Notes under the pieces: model-generated
Database searches by the model: none
The model's input: only the letters and a program-made list of their open reading frames with translations
Told to the model about the DNA's origin: nothing
Position numbers and translations under genes: made by a program
Source: an uncultured Collinsella sp.
GTDB lineage: Bacteria; Actinomycetota; Coriobacteriia; Coriobacteriales; Coriobacteriaceae
Assembly (NCBI GenBank): GCA_937950325.1
Contig: CALFDJ010000016.1
Coordinates: forward strand, 1 to 64,000
Length of the DNA: 64,000 bases
Reading direction: 5' to 3'
Shown: one piece after another, positions 19,426-27,387 of the stretch
Position numbering within the stretch: position 1 is the first letter of the stretch
Layout of the letters: each line of letters starts with the position of its first letter

Positions 19426-19456
19426 ATGTGACAAAGGGACTGTCCCTTTGTCACAT
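19426..19456. repeat. perfect palindrome of the GGGACTGTCCC family
   Basis: Two 15-nt arms, ATGTGACAAAGGGAC and GTCCCTTTGTCACAT, are separated by one base. The element ends 16 bp before the kinase-like gene and may also end the transporter transcript, although no T tract follows. Confidence 0.85.
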
Positions 19457-19472
19457 AGAGAAAGGAATCGCG

Positions 19473-20096
19473 ATGAGCGATCTGGAGAACAAGAAGAGTC
19501 CTGTGGTCATTACCATCGCGCGCGACTTTGGCGCCGAGGGCCACGAGATCGGTCGTATCCTCGCCAATGAGCTGGGGATTCCGCTGTACGATAACGAGCT
19601 GCTGGTGCGTGCGTCGCTGCGCGCGGGCGAGTCGCTCGATAAGATGGCCGCCTATGACGAGCGTCTGGCTGTGGAGAACATGGCGTTTCTGCCCGACCGC
19701 TACGATGCGCGTTCGTACTCGGACAAGTTGTTCCAAAAGATGAGCCAGGTGATTTTGGATCTGGGCGAGACCGAGAGCTGCATTATCGAAGGCCGCCTGT
19801 CCGATTACCTGCTGCGTAATAACCCCAATCACATTGCCGTGTTGGTGACCGCACCCTTTGAGGACCGCGTCGAGATCGTGCGCAAGAAGCGTGGCCTTAA
19901 CAAAAAGAAGGGCGCCAAGCTGGTCAAGCAGCAGCAGAAGGCGCGCGAGGCGTTCTATAAGCGCTACAGTGCCGGAAAGTGGAAGATGACGAGCGGCAAA
20001 GACATCGTCGTCAACCGCGCCAAGCTGGGCCGCGAGGGTTGCAAAGACGTTATCGCCGCTGCCTACCGCTACAAAGTAGCGCAGCTCGAAGGCTAG
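19473..20096 (+). CDS. cytidylate kinase-like family protein
   Basis: A P-loop-like nucleotide kinase-related protein (207 residues). The start PVVITIARDFGAEGHEIGRI and the following LGIPLYDNELLVRAS match the cytidylate-kinase-like family. The segment SCIIEGRLSDYLLRN follows, then VLVTAPFEDRVEIVRKKRGL and a C-terminal KDIVVNRAKLGREGC. The canonical GxxGxGK P-loop is replaced by ARDFGAEG, as is usual in this family, whose substrate is unknown. ATG 19473 follows AAAGGA; an upstream in-frame GTG lies inside the palindrome and is rejected. It is probably monocistronic. Confidence 0.85.
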   Translation: MSDLENKKSPVVITIARDFGAEGHEIGRILANELGIPLYDNELLVRASLRAGESLDKMAAYDERLAVENMAFLPDRYDARSYSDKLFQKMSQVILDLGETESCIIEGRLSDYLLRNNPNHIAVLVTAPFEDRVEIVRKKRGLNKKKGAKLVKQQQKAREAFYKRYSAGKWKMTSGKDIVVNRAKLGREGCKDVIAAAYRYKVAQLEG

Positions 20097-20143
20097 CCGA
20101 CCAAAACCACCACAAAGGGGACAGGCACCTTTGTGGTGGTCGG
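20097..20143. repeat. inverted repeat with GGGGACAGGCA loop
   Basis: CCGACC and CCACCACAAAGG on the left pair with CCTTTGTGGTGG and CGG on the right around GGACAGGCA, with an AAAA bulge on the left. It begins directly at the end of the kinase-like gene and belongs to the dispersed GGGGACAG family. Confidence 0.75.
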
Positions 20144-20156
20144 TCGACTGGCATAG

Positions 20157-20195
20157 AAAAAAGTCCCCGCCGGGCGTGTGCTCGACGGGGACTTT
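20157..20195. terminator. bidirectional terminator between convergent genes
   Basis: AAAAAAGTCCCCG (20157-20169) pairs with CGGGGACTTT (20186-20195), serving the kinase-like gene on one side and nfnB on the other. Confidence 0.8.
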
Positions 20196-20223
20196 GCCGT
20201 TTGGTGGCTAGCGCTGTAGGTGA

Positions 20224-21633
20224 TTACTCGCCCAGCAGGCTCTTGGTGATGGAAGCGGCGGCCTTCTTGCCGGCGCCCATCGCCAGAATGACCGTAGCGG
20301 CACCGGTGACGATGTCGCCGCCGGCCCAGATGCGGGGATCGGTGGTCTGGCCGGTCTCCTCGTCGGCGACGATGTAGCCCCACTTGTTGAGCTCCATCTT
20401 GCCACCGATCTTCTTTGCGAAGGGGTTGGCGTTGGTGCCGATAGCCGAGATCGCGACATCGCAGGGAATCTCCTCGATGGCGCCCTCGATGGGCACCGGG
20501 CGACGACGGCCGGACTCGTCGGGCTCGCCGAGCTCCATCTTCTGGACCTTGACGGCGCATACGGAGCCGTCCTCGCCAGCGACAAACTCGAGCGGGGAGA
20601 CGAGCGGCAGAACCTCGACGCCCTCGGCCTTGGCGTGGTGCAGCTCGGCACGACGGCAAGGCATTTCATCCTCGGTACGACGGTAGGCGATAATGGCGTG
20701 CTCGGCGCCCAGGCGCTTGGCGGTACGGACGGCGTCCATAGCCACGTTGCCGCCGCCAAAGACGACGACGTTCTTGCCGTGCTTGGTGGGGGTGTCGTAC
20801 TCGGGGAACTTGTTGGCCTTCATCAGGTTCACGCGGGTGAGGTACTCGTTCGCGAAGAAGACGTTGGGCAGGTTCTCGCCGGGGACGTTGAGGAACTTGG
20901 GCAGGCCAGCGCCGGTCGCCACGTAGATGGCGTCGAAGCCCTGCTCGAACAGCTCCTCGGCCGTGGCCATGTTGCCCACGACAGAGTTGTACTCAAATTT
21001 GACGCCCATGTCCTCCAGGCCGTCGATCTCGCGCTTGACGACTGCCTTGGGCAGACGGAACTCGGGGATGCCGTAGACCAGCACGCCGCCGCCGGTAAAG
21101 AAGGCCTCAAAGACGGTAACGTCAAAGCCGTTGCGGGCGAGCTCGCCGGCGCAGGTGATGCCGGACGGGCCGGAGCCAACGACGGCGACCTTCTTGCCGT
21201 TCTTGGGGGCCATCTTGGGCGTGGAAGCGAGCTCGGGGCGGTCACCCAGGAAGCGCTCGAGCTGGCCGATGGCCACGGGCTCGGACTTCTTACCACGGAT
21301 GCACTTGCCCTCGCACTGGTTCTCCTGCGGGCAGACGCGGCCGCAGATGGCGGGAAGCATGGAGTCCTCGCGGATGGTATCGAGAGCGCCGCCGAAGTCC
21401 TTCTCGCGGATCTGCTCGATAAAGCGGGGGATGTTGATGTTGACGGGGCAGCCCTCAACACAGAACGGCTTCTTGCAGTTGAGGCAGCGCTCGGCCTCGG
21501 CCAGCGCCATCTCCTCGGTGAAGCCCTTGTCGACGGGGCGGAAGTCGCAGGCGCGCTCGGCAGCCGGCTCCTCGTTATCGGGGGTGCGGGGCGACTTCAT
21601 ATCGGCAACGAAACGACCGTTAACTAGTGGCAT
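20224..21633 (-). CDS. nfnB: NADP-dependent ferredoxin oxidoreductase large subunit, NfnB (annotated gltA in many genomes)
   Basis: GltD-type flavoprotein of 469 residues. An N-terminal 4Fe-4S region with CLNCKKPFCVEGCP and CGRVCPQENQCEGKC precedes FAD binding (KVAVVGSGPSGITCAGELA) and NAD(P)H binding (VVVFGGGNVAMDAVRTAKRLG) motifs; AGGDIVTGAATVILAMGAG ends the FAD domain. Alone it resembles the small subunit of glutamate synthase. The adjacent PyrK-like gene with a 10-bp overlap points instead to NfnAB, which couples reduced ferredoxin, NADH and NADP+ by electron bifurcation. The start complement(21631..21633) follows GAGGAAAAGAG. No GltB-like large subunit is present, which supports the Nfn call. 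Confidence 0.88.
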   Translation of the reverse strand: MPLVNGRFVADMKSPRTPDNEEPAAERACDFRPVDKGFTEEMALAEAERCLNCKKPFCVEGCPVNINIPRFIEQIREKDFGGALDTIREDSMLPAICGRVCPQENQCEGKCIRGKKSEPVAIGQLERFLGDRPELASTPKMAPKNGKKVAVVGSGPSGITCAGELARNGFDVTVFEAFFTGGGVLVYGIPEFRLPKAVVKREIDGLEDMGVKFEYNSVVGNMATAEELFEQGFDAIYVATGAGLPKFLNVPGENLPNVFFANEYLTRVNLMKANKFPEYDTPTKHGKNVVVFGGGNVAMDAVRTAKRLGAEHAIIAYRRTEDEMPCRRAELHHAKAEGVEVLPLVSPLEFVAGEDGSVCAVKVQKMELGEPDESGRRRPVPIEGAIEEIPCDVAISAIGTNANPFAKKIGGKMELNKWGYIVADEETGQTTDPRIWAGGDIVTGAATVILAMGAGKKAAASITKSLLGE

Positions 21634-22463
21634 GCGCAGCTCTTTTCCTCATAGGCCTTGAGGGACTCGCCCTCTTCGGAACGGTAAGCGGCCTGGCGGG
21701 CACGAAGGTCATCCCAGTCGACCAGGGTGGCATCGAAGTCGGGGCCGTCGACGCAAGCGAACTTGGTCACGCCGCCCACCTCGACGCGGCAGCAGCCGCA
21801 CATGCCGGTGCCGTCAACCATGATGGGGTTGAGCGACGCGGTGATGGGGGTGTCGTACTTCTGGGCGGTGAGGGTCGAGAACTTCATCATCGGAACGGGG
21901 CCGACGCAGAAGACCTGGCTCACGGCCTTGTCCTGCAGCAGGCGCTCCAGCGGAGCGGTGACAACGCCCTGCTCGCCGTAGGAGCCGTCGTCGGTGGTGA
22001 TGTGGATGTGGTCCTCGTCGAGGAGCTCGCGGAACTGGTCCTCCATGAGCAGGAGGTCCTTGGTGCGGGCGCCCATGATGGCGTGCACCTCGTGGCCGGT
22101 CTCGACCAGGTGCTTGGCGACCGGGAAGGCAATTGCCAGGCCGACGCCGCCGCCAATGACGGCGCAGGGGCCCTCGGCCATCTCGGTGGGAACGCCCAGC
22201 GGGCCCACGACGTCGCGCAGCGACTCGCCGGCCTCGTAGGTGGAAAGCATCTCGGTGGTCTTGCCGATCACCATGAAGATGAACTCGACCCAGCCCTCGT
22301 CACCGTTCCAGCCGGCCAGGGTAAACGGGACGCGCTCGCCCGTCTCGTTGGCGCGAACCATGAGGAACTGTCCGGCGTGCGCATGCTTGGCGATTGCAGG
22401 CGCCTCGATGCGGAACTTGAACACCTTCTCCGAGAACTGCGTCTTCTCCAGGATCTTATACAT
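21624..22463 (-). CDS. nfnA: NfnA: FAD/NAD-binding, [2Fe-2S] subunit (sulfide/dihydroorotate dehydrogenase-like)
   Basis: A 279-residue PyrK/SudB-type protein. An N-terminal FAD-binding barrel includes RVPFTLAGW; the NAD-binding domain has CAVIGGGVGLAIAFPVAKHL; the C-terminal [2Fe-2S] cluster ligands are in GTGMCGCCRVEV and KFACVDGPDFD. In NfnAB this subunit takes electrons to or from NADH. It precedes nfnB with a 10-bp overlap, so the two are co-translated. The start complement(22461..22463) follows GAGGGG. It could be read as SudB, but pairing with the GltD-like subunit makes NfnA the better name. Confidence 0.88.
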   Translation of the reverse strand: MYKILEKTQFSEKVFKFRIEAPAIAKHAHAGQFLMVRANETGERVPFTLAGWNGDEGWVEFIFMVIGKTTEMLSTYEAGESLRDVVGPLGVPTEMAEGPCAVIGGGVGLAIAFPVAKHLVETGHEVHAIMGARTKDLLLMEDQFRELLDEDHIHITTDDGSYGEQGVVTAPLERLLQDKAVSQVFCVGPVPMMKFSTLTAQKYDTPITASLNPIMVDGTGMCGCCRVEVGGVTKFACVDGPDFDATLVDWDDLRARQAAYRSEEGESLKAYEEKSCACH

Positions 22464-22528
22464 AGAACCCCTCTCTTGTTAGGGCCGCCGAACCGTGCCT
22501 CCACGGAAATGGACGGTAGCCCGAATAA

Positions 22529-22574
22529 AACCGTACGTGCACAGGCGTTGTGCAGACATACGGTGCAAATTATA
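22529..22574 (-). promoter_or_regulatory. nfnAB promoter -10 and leader inverted repeat
   Basis: On the minus strand TATAAT lies at 22569-22574, about 105 bp before the nfnA start; no good -35 was found. Just downstream, an imperfect inverted repeat (CCGTACGTGCACA and TGTGCAGACATACGG, 22530-22563 on the plus strand) would sit at the transcript start and could be an operator or leader hairpin. The regulator is unknown. Confidence 0.4.
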
Positions 22575-22651
22575 CCCTCATGGACATGTCACTTACGTGT
22601 GTCTTCGGCGGTTGGGAGCAGGGTTTATCCACTTTGGCCTACCAAAGGGGG

Positions 22652-22823
22652 AGAGGTTTATTTTGGCAGGTTTTATCGGGTAAAACGGCAAAGGGGCCAG
22701 CCTCGGGTTGCAATGAGGTCGGCCCCCTTTGGGGTGCTATGTGTATATGGCGGTGCGCGGTTTATTGCGATGCGGCCGCTGCGGCGTTTCCGCAGTTAAA
22801 ACCTGCCAAAATAAACCTATCCC
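22652..22823. repeat. distant inverted repeat enclosing a terminator-like hairpin
   Basis: GAGGTTTATTTTGGCAGGTT at the left is mirrored by AACCTGCCAAAATAAACCTA at the right, about 120 bp apart. Between them AAAGGGGCC and GGCCCCCTTT form a second hairpin (about 22689-22732). The same AGGTTTATTTTGG motif appears at 10707-10720. No gene is visible in the 22464-22836 gap. Confidence 0.65.
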
Positions 22824-22836
22824 TAAATGATAGGTT

Positions 22837-23466
22837 TTAGTGCTTGCCGTTGGCGGAGGCGGCGCCGTTGACGTGGTCGCGGGCATAGATCACGCCGTGC
22901 ACGATTGCCAGACCGGCGGCATCTGCGGCGCGGGCGCAGGTGTCCTGGAAATCCTCGGCCTCGCGGGCGCGCAGCTGCTTGAGCACGTAGTCTGCCACGG
23001 CCATCTTGCCGGGAGGGTTGCCGATACCGGTGCGGATGCGGCTGAAGTCGCGGCTGCCCATCTTGTCGATGATGGAACGCAGGCCGTTGTGGCCGGCATG
23101 GCCGCCGCCCACCTTAACACGCACGTCGCCGGCGGGAATATCGAGCTCGTCGTGGATGACGAGCAGCTCCTCGGCCTTGATCTTGTACTCGCGGCAGAGT
23201 TTGGAGATGGGCCCGCCCGAGGTGTTCATGTACGACTGCGGCTTGACCAGTACAATCTGGCGCTTGCCGCCCTCTTCCTCGGGATCGTTGATGTTGATGA
23301 GCGCGACCTCGGCGCCGGCCTGGTTTTTCCAGTACGTGACGCCGGCCTGACGGGCCAACTCGTCGATCGCCTTAAAGCCGGCGTTGTGGCGGGTCTCGGC
23401 ATATTCCTCGCCAGGGTTGCCAAGCCCGGCAACCATGCGAATCTTAAGCGGCTGTGCAGCTGCCAT
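22837..23466 (-). CDS. pth: peptidyl-tRNA hydrolase
   Basis: Essential esterase of 209 residues that releases peptides from peptidyl-tRNA dropped by the ribosome. It starts with MVAGLGNPGEEYAETRHNAGF, which carries the substrate-binding Asn and the catalytic His. LVKPQSYMNTSGGPI follows, then VIHDELDIPAGDVRVKVGGG with the catalytic Asp and HNGLRSI. The length is about 20 residues above the E. coli enzyme, from a short N-terminal extension and an insert around NDPEEEGG. It lies downstream of prs on the minus strand, with a very long hairpin in the gap. Confidence 0.95.
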   Translation of the reverse strand: MAAAQPLKIRMVAGLGNPGEEYAETRHNAGFKAIDELARQAGVTYWKNQAGAEVALININDPEEEGGKRQIVLVKPQSYMNTSGGPISKLCREYKIKAEELLVIHDELDIPAGDVRVKVGGGHAGHNGLRSIIDKMGSRDFSRIRTGIGNPPGKMAVADYVLKQLRAREAEDFQDTCARAADAAGLAIVHGVIYARDHVNGAASANGKH

Positions 23467-23585
23467 ATTTGTCCTTCCGTTACATAAAAAGTTTAATCAA
23501 CGACAAAGGCTACCACGCCCGCCGAAGGCGAGGAAAGGTTGCAGCAAAGTCATTTCAGAAAACAGCTGCCCCGAGACAGCAGGAA

Positions 23586-23682
23586 GCCCCGGACACGCCG
23601 GGAGGGGTTATCAAAGCGAACATCCCGCAGCCGCAAAGCGGCGAGGACGTTCGCGTGATAACCCCGCAGGCGTGTCCGGGGC
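23586..23682. repeat. long compound inverted repeat between prs and pth
   Basis: The left arm (23586-23621) contains GCCCCGGACACGCC, GGGGTTATCA and GCGAAC. The right arm (23649-23682) contains GTTCGC, TGATAACCCC and GCGTGTCCGGGGC. An apical hairpin CCGC-AAA-GCGG sits in the loop. Over 30 bp can pair. The layout matches the elements at 4971-5055 and 5213-5303. No other feature is visible in 23467-23708. Confidence 0.75.
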
Positions 23683-23708
23683 TCCGGAGGGATGCGAGGG
23701 TCGAGCGA

Positions 23709-24695
23709 CTACAGTGCGAAGTCGCCGCCGACGAGCGTGGAGACGGGCTCCTCGTGGTAAACGGCGGAGATGGCCTGAGCGAACTCCTCGGCGACCGAGA
23801 TGGTCTTGATCTTGCCGCCGACCTCGACGGGAATGGCGTCGGTGACGAGGCACTCGACGATCGGGGCGTCGTTCAGACGCTCGATGGCCGGACCGGAGAA
23901 GATGCCGTGGGTGGCGCAGACGTAGATGTCGCCAGCGCCCATAGCCTTGAGCTCCTTGACGTTGGCGCACAGGGTGCCAGCGGTGTCGATCATGTCGTCG
24001 TTGATGATGCAGGTCTTGCCCTTGATGTCACCGATGATGCCCATGACCTCGGCGGCGTTGTGGCGCGGACGGCCCTTGTGGGCGATGGCCAGGTCGCAGC
24101 CGAGCATGTCGGACAGCTTCTTGGCGGCCTTGGCGCGGCCCACATCGGGGGAGACGACAACCAGGTTGTCGGTGTCGAAGTGCATGTCGTTGTAGTACTG
24201 GCCAAACAGCGGCAGCGCGGACAGGTGGTTAACCGGGATATCGAAGAAGCCCTGGATCTGGCCCTGGTGCAGGTCGAGGGTGATGATGCGGTTGACGCCG
24301 GCGCGCTCGAGCAGGTTGGCGACGAGGCGGGCGGTGATGGGCTCACGCGGGCCGGCCTTGCGGTCCTGGCGGGCATAGCCGTAGTGGGTGATAACGGCGG
24401 TGATGGAGCGGGCGGATGCGCGCTTAGCAGCGTCGGTGGCGATGAGCAGCTCCATGAGCATGTCGTTGACGTTGCCGCCAGCCACGGACTGAATCAGGAA
24501 GACGTCGGCGCCGCGGACGGTCTCGTCGTAGCGGGCGTAAATCTCACCATTGGCGAACTGCTTTAGCGTAAGGCCCGAAAGCTCGACCCCAAGGTACTCA
24601 GCGATCTTCTGAGCGAGGGGACGGTTGGAGGAACCGGAATACACGCGGATGGACTTGCGCATATTCTCCGACTTCTCGGGATCATTAATCGGCAT
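23709..24695 (-). CDS. prs: ribose-phosphate pyrophosphokinase
   Basis: PRPP synthetase (328 residues), converting ribose 5-phosphate and ATP to PRPP for purine, pyrimidine, His and Trp synthesis. It starts with KSIRVYSGSSNRPLAQKIAE, followed by the ATP loop around QSVAGGNVNDMLMELLI, the metal-site segment ITLDLHQGQIQGFFDIP, and the PRPP loop IINDDMIDTAGTL. The start at 24695 gives an extra N-terminal segment MPINDPEKSEN before the conserved part; the next Met (MRKSIRV) is an alternative. AGGAGAAG precedes the chosen start. This is a class I bacterial enzyme with the normal length. Confidence 0.95.
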   Translation of the reverse strand: MPINDPEKSENMRKSIRVYSGSSNRPLAQKIAEYLGVELSGLTLKQFANGEIYARYDETVRGADVFLIQSVAGGNVNDMLMELLIATDAAKRASARSITAVITHYGYARQDRKAGPREPITARLVANLLERAGVNRIITLDLHQGQIQGFFDIPVNHLSALPLFGQYYNDMHFDTDNLVVVSPDVGRAKAAKKLSDMLGCDLAIAHKGRPRHNAAEVMGIIGDIKGKTCIINDDMIDTAGTLCANVKELKAMGAGDIYVCATHGIFSGPAIERLNDAPIVECLVTDAIPVEVGGKIKTISVAEEFAQAISAVYHEEPVSTLVGGDFAL

Positions 24696-24838
24696 TACCC
24701 TTCTCCTTTATACATCGAATGCCATATAGATGCCTTTTTGCATTGTAACCGCGCGACGGGGTTAATCGGGTCTTGATAACGTCTTTACCGTCAACGGACA
24801 CGAACCGACCACTCATCCGGTCGCGCAGGTCACGATAG

Positions 24839-24872
24839 AAAAAGGAGCCGTCCCCATGGAACAGCTCCTTTT
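24839..24872. terminator. terminator downstream of glmU
   Basis: AAAAAGGAGC (24839-24848) pairs with GCTCCTTTT (24864-24872). It has A and T runs on both sides, so it is usable on the minus strand after glmU. Confidence 0.8.
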
Positions 24873-24887
24873 GTGCTTGGTAAAGCG

Positions 24888-26300
24888 TTATGCCTCGTCG
24901 TCCTCGTGCAGACGGCGGCGATAATCGGCGGCCCAGCCCTCAATATTTACCTGACGGGCGCGGCCCAGACCGAGTGCGTCGGCCGGAACCGGCTCGGTGA
25001 TGACGGAGCCGGCGGCCACGAGCGCACCGTCGCCAATCTGGGCGGGCGCGACCATCATGGTGTCGGAACCGATGAAGGCATCCTTGCCGATGACGGTCTT
25101 GTGCTTGTGGACGCCGTCGTAGTTGCAGGTGATGGAGCCCGCGCCCACGTTGACGCCGGAGCCCATGGTGGTGTCGCCGATGTAGGACAGGTGGGGCACC
25201 TTGGAACCCTCGCCGATCGTGGACTTCTTGATCTCCACGTGCGTGCCGGCCTTGGAGCCGTCGAGCATGTGGGTGCCCGGGCGCAGGTAGGCGCGCGGGC
25301 CGCAGTCGACGCCGTTCTCGATGACGGCCTCGATGGCGATGGTCTCATCGATGGTGCAGCCGCTGCCGACGGTGGTGTCGGTGAGGCGACTGTTGGGGCC
25401 GAGCTGGCACTCCTCGCCCACGGTGACGTGACCGATCAGATGCGTCTGCGGCCACACGATGGTGTCGCGGCCGATGACGGCATCGGGGCCGATCCAGGCC
25501 TGCGTGGGGTCGATGAAGGTAACGCCCTCGGCCATCCAGTGCTCGTTGATGCGGTCGCGCGCGATGGCGGTGAGCTGCGCGAGCTGGATGCGGCTGTTGA
25601 CGCCCAGGCCGTCGCGGTAGTCATCGCAGTGAAAGATGGAGACTGCCTGGCCGTGACCCTTGAGGATTTCGAGCATGTCGGGCAGGTAGTACTCGGACTG
25701 CGCGTTGTCGTTGCCGATCTCGTTAATGTGGGCGGCGAGCTGCGCGCCGTCAAAGGCGTAGCAGCCGGCGTTGCACTCCAGCAGCGTGGCGGCCTGCTCG
25801 GGCGTGCAGTCCTTCTGCTCGATGATGCGCTCGATCTGGCCGTCGGCGCCCAGCTTGATGCGGCCGTAGCCGAAGGGGTCGGGCGGGGTCATGGTCATGA
25901 CGGTGCAAGCGAGCTCGCCGGTGGCGACGGTCTGTGCGAACTTGGCGACGGTGTCGGCGGTGATGAGCGGCAGGTCGCCGTTGAGCACGACGACCGGGCC
26001 TTGCGCGATGCCGCAGGCCTCGAGCGCGACCTTCACGGCGTGGCCGGTGCCCAGGCGCTCGGTCTGCTCGACGCACTCGACCTTGGTGGCGCTGTTGGCA
26101 TAGGCGCCGTCGATGAGGGCGCGCATCTCGTCGGCGTGGCTGCCGATGACGACCACGACGCGGCTGCAGCCGGCCTTGATGGTGGCGTCGACGATCCACT
26201 GGACCATGGGCTTGCCCAGGATCTTGTGCGAAACCTTGCAGTGGTTCGACTTCATGCGGGTGCCCTCGCCGGCAGCGAGGATAATTGCGGTTGCGTCCAT
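24888..26300 (-). CDS. glmU: bifunctional UDP-N-acetylglucosamine pyrophosphorylase / glucosamine-1-phosphate N-acetyltransferase
   Basis: Makes UDP-GlcNAc for peptidoglycan (470 residues). The uridyltransferase domain begins ATAIILAAGEGTRMKS and includes VLNGDLPLI. The C-terminal acetyltransferase is a left-handed beta-helix of hexapeptide repeats, with RPGTHMLDGSKAGTHVEIKK, SYIGDTTMGSGVNVGAG and NYDGVHKHKTVIG. The start complement(26298..26300) is preceded by AGGAG; longer in-frame extensions cross the divergent promoter region and lack homology. Monocistronic, with prs downstream behind a terminator. Domain order and catalytic motifs are complete. Confidence 0.95.
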   Translation of the reverse strand: MDATAIILAAGEGTRMKSNHCKVSHKILGKPMVQWIVDATIKAGCSRVVVVIGSHADEMRALIDGAYANSATKVECVEQTERLGTGHAVKVALEACGIAQGPVVVLNGDLPLITADTVAKFAQTVATGELACTVMTMTPPDPFGYGRIKLGADGQIERIIEQKDCTPEQAATLLECNAGCYAFDGAQLAAHINEIGNDNAQSEYYLPDMLEILKGHGQAVSIFHCDDYRDGLGVNSRIQLAQLTAIARDRINEHWMAEGVTFIDPTQAWIGPDAVIGRDTIVWPQTHLIGHVTVGEECQLGPNSRLTDTTVGSGCTIDETIAIEAVIENGVDCGPRAYLRPGTHMLDGSKAGTHVEIKKSTIGEGSKVPHLSYIGDTTMGSGVNVGAGSITCNYDGVHKHKTVIGKDAFIGSDTMMVAPAQIGDGALVAAGSVITEPVPADALGLGRARQVNIEGWAADYRRRLHEDDEA

Positions 26301-26493
26301 GTGATCTCCTGTTACGTTATAGAGACGTGTGTTTGGAAACGATACACGGCGCAATATGATACCGCAGGCATATGTTGAGCGCGTAGCGATTGGCTCATGG
26401 CGGCCGATGTCGGTGCCGCCGGCGTGGCGTTTGCGCTGCTTGCGTGCGGCGTTGGCGGTGCTGCGGAGCTGTCGTTTGAGCGAGGGGACGGGG

Positions 26494-27387
26494 GTGCCCG
26501 TGGACAACATACAAGAGGAGTTTGGCGGCGAGCCCGTCGCGGCATTCTCGATGTCGCATCCGGCTGTGCCGGCCCTCTACATGGTGCTGACGCTGGGGCT
26601 CACCATGTTCTCGATGCAGCCGGTGCTGATTGCGCTGTCACTTGCGGGCGGGCTGACGTATGGATTTGCGACGCGCGGGGCTGCCCGCACGCTGGGCGCA
26701 CTCCGCTGGCAGCTGCCGGTGATTTTGATTATCGCGCTGGTCAATCCGCTGTTTAGCGCCTCGGGCTCGACGGAGCTGTTCCGTATTGGCATGCGCGCGG
26801 TGTATCTGGAAAGCATGGTATACGGCCTGTGCATGGGCGGGCTGTTTGTGGCGAGCGTGCTGTGGTTTGAGGCCGCGGCGTCGATGCTCGAATACGACAA
26901 GGTGCTCGCGCTGCTGGGCAATGCCGCACCGGTGATTGCGCTCATGATCTCGATGTGCATGAGGCTTATCCCGCAGTTTTTACGCCGCGGTCGTACGGTG
27001 CTGGCGGTGCAGGATGCGATTGATGTGCCGGGCCGCGCGCCCACCGATCCCGTGCGATCGCGCCTGCGGGCGTCGAGCGTGTTGATGGGCTGGGGCATGG
27101 AAGATTCGCTGGAGCGCGCGGACGCCATGCGCTCCCGTGGGTGGGGCGCCGCGACGCGTCGAACGACGTATGCGCGGTATCGGCTGGGGCGCGGCGATGT
27201 TGCCGCGCTGGTTGGGCTTGCGCTGTTTGGCGCCGCCGCGGTGGCGGTGGCGTGGACCGCGACGACGCAGTATTCGTTTTATCCGCAGCTCTCGGTGCCG
27301 GCGCCGTGGCCGGGCTATGTTGTGTACGCTGCCTGGATGGTGCTGCCTTGCACGTTGCACGCGATTGATGAGAAGAGGTTTGGCTGA
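26494..27387 (+). CDS. ecfT: energy-coupling factor transporter transmembrane protein EcfT
   Basis: Membrane scaffold of an ECF vitamin/metal importer, joining ATPases to the S component. It is about 297 residues with around six hydrophobic segments (for example ALYMVLTLGLTMFSMQPV). The cytoplasmic coupling motif is ERADAMRSRGWG, the form of the x-A-R-G coupling helices. I placed the start at GTG 26494, 5 bp after GAGGGG; GTG 26500 is nearly as good, and an internal ATG downstream is possible. The upstream reading frame looks non-coding. The stop overlaps the ATPase start as TGATG. Confidence 0.85.
   Translation: MPVDNIQEEFGGEPVAAFSMSHPAVPALYMVLTLGLTMFSMQPVLIALSLAGGLTYGFATRGAARTLGALRWQLPVILIIALVNPLFSASGSTELFRIGMRAVYLESMVYGLCMGGLFVASVLWFEAAASMLEYDKVLALLGNAAPVIALMISMCMRLIPQFLRRGRTVLAVQDAIDVPGRAPTDPVRSRLRASSVLMGWGMEDSLERADAMRSRGWGAATRRTTYARYRLGRGDVAALVGLALFGAAAVAVAWTATTQYSFYPQLSVPAPWPGYVVYAAWMVLPCTLHAIDEKRFG

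Noticed and set aside
20224..22463. Glutamate synthase operon
   Set aside because: No large GltB subunit is present, and the partner is a PyrK-like protein, which fits NfnAB better.
23454..24566. Plus-strand frame opposite prs
   Set aside because: It lies antisense to a conserved prs gene and runs through the long hairpin; no ribosome binding site or homology is visible.
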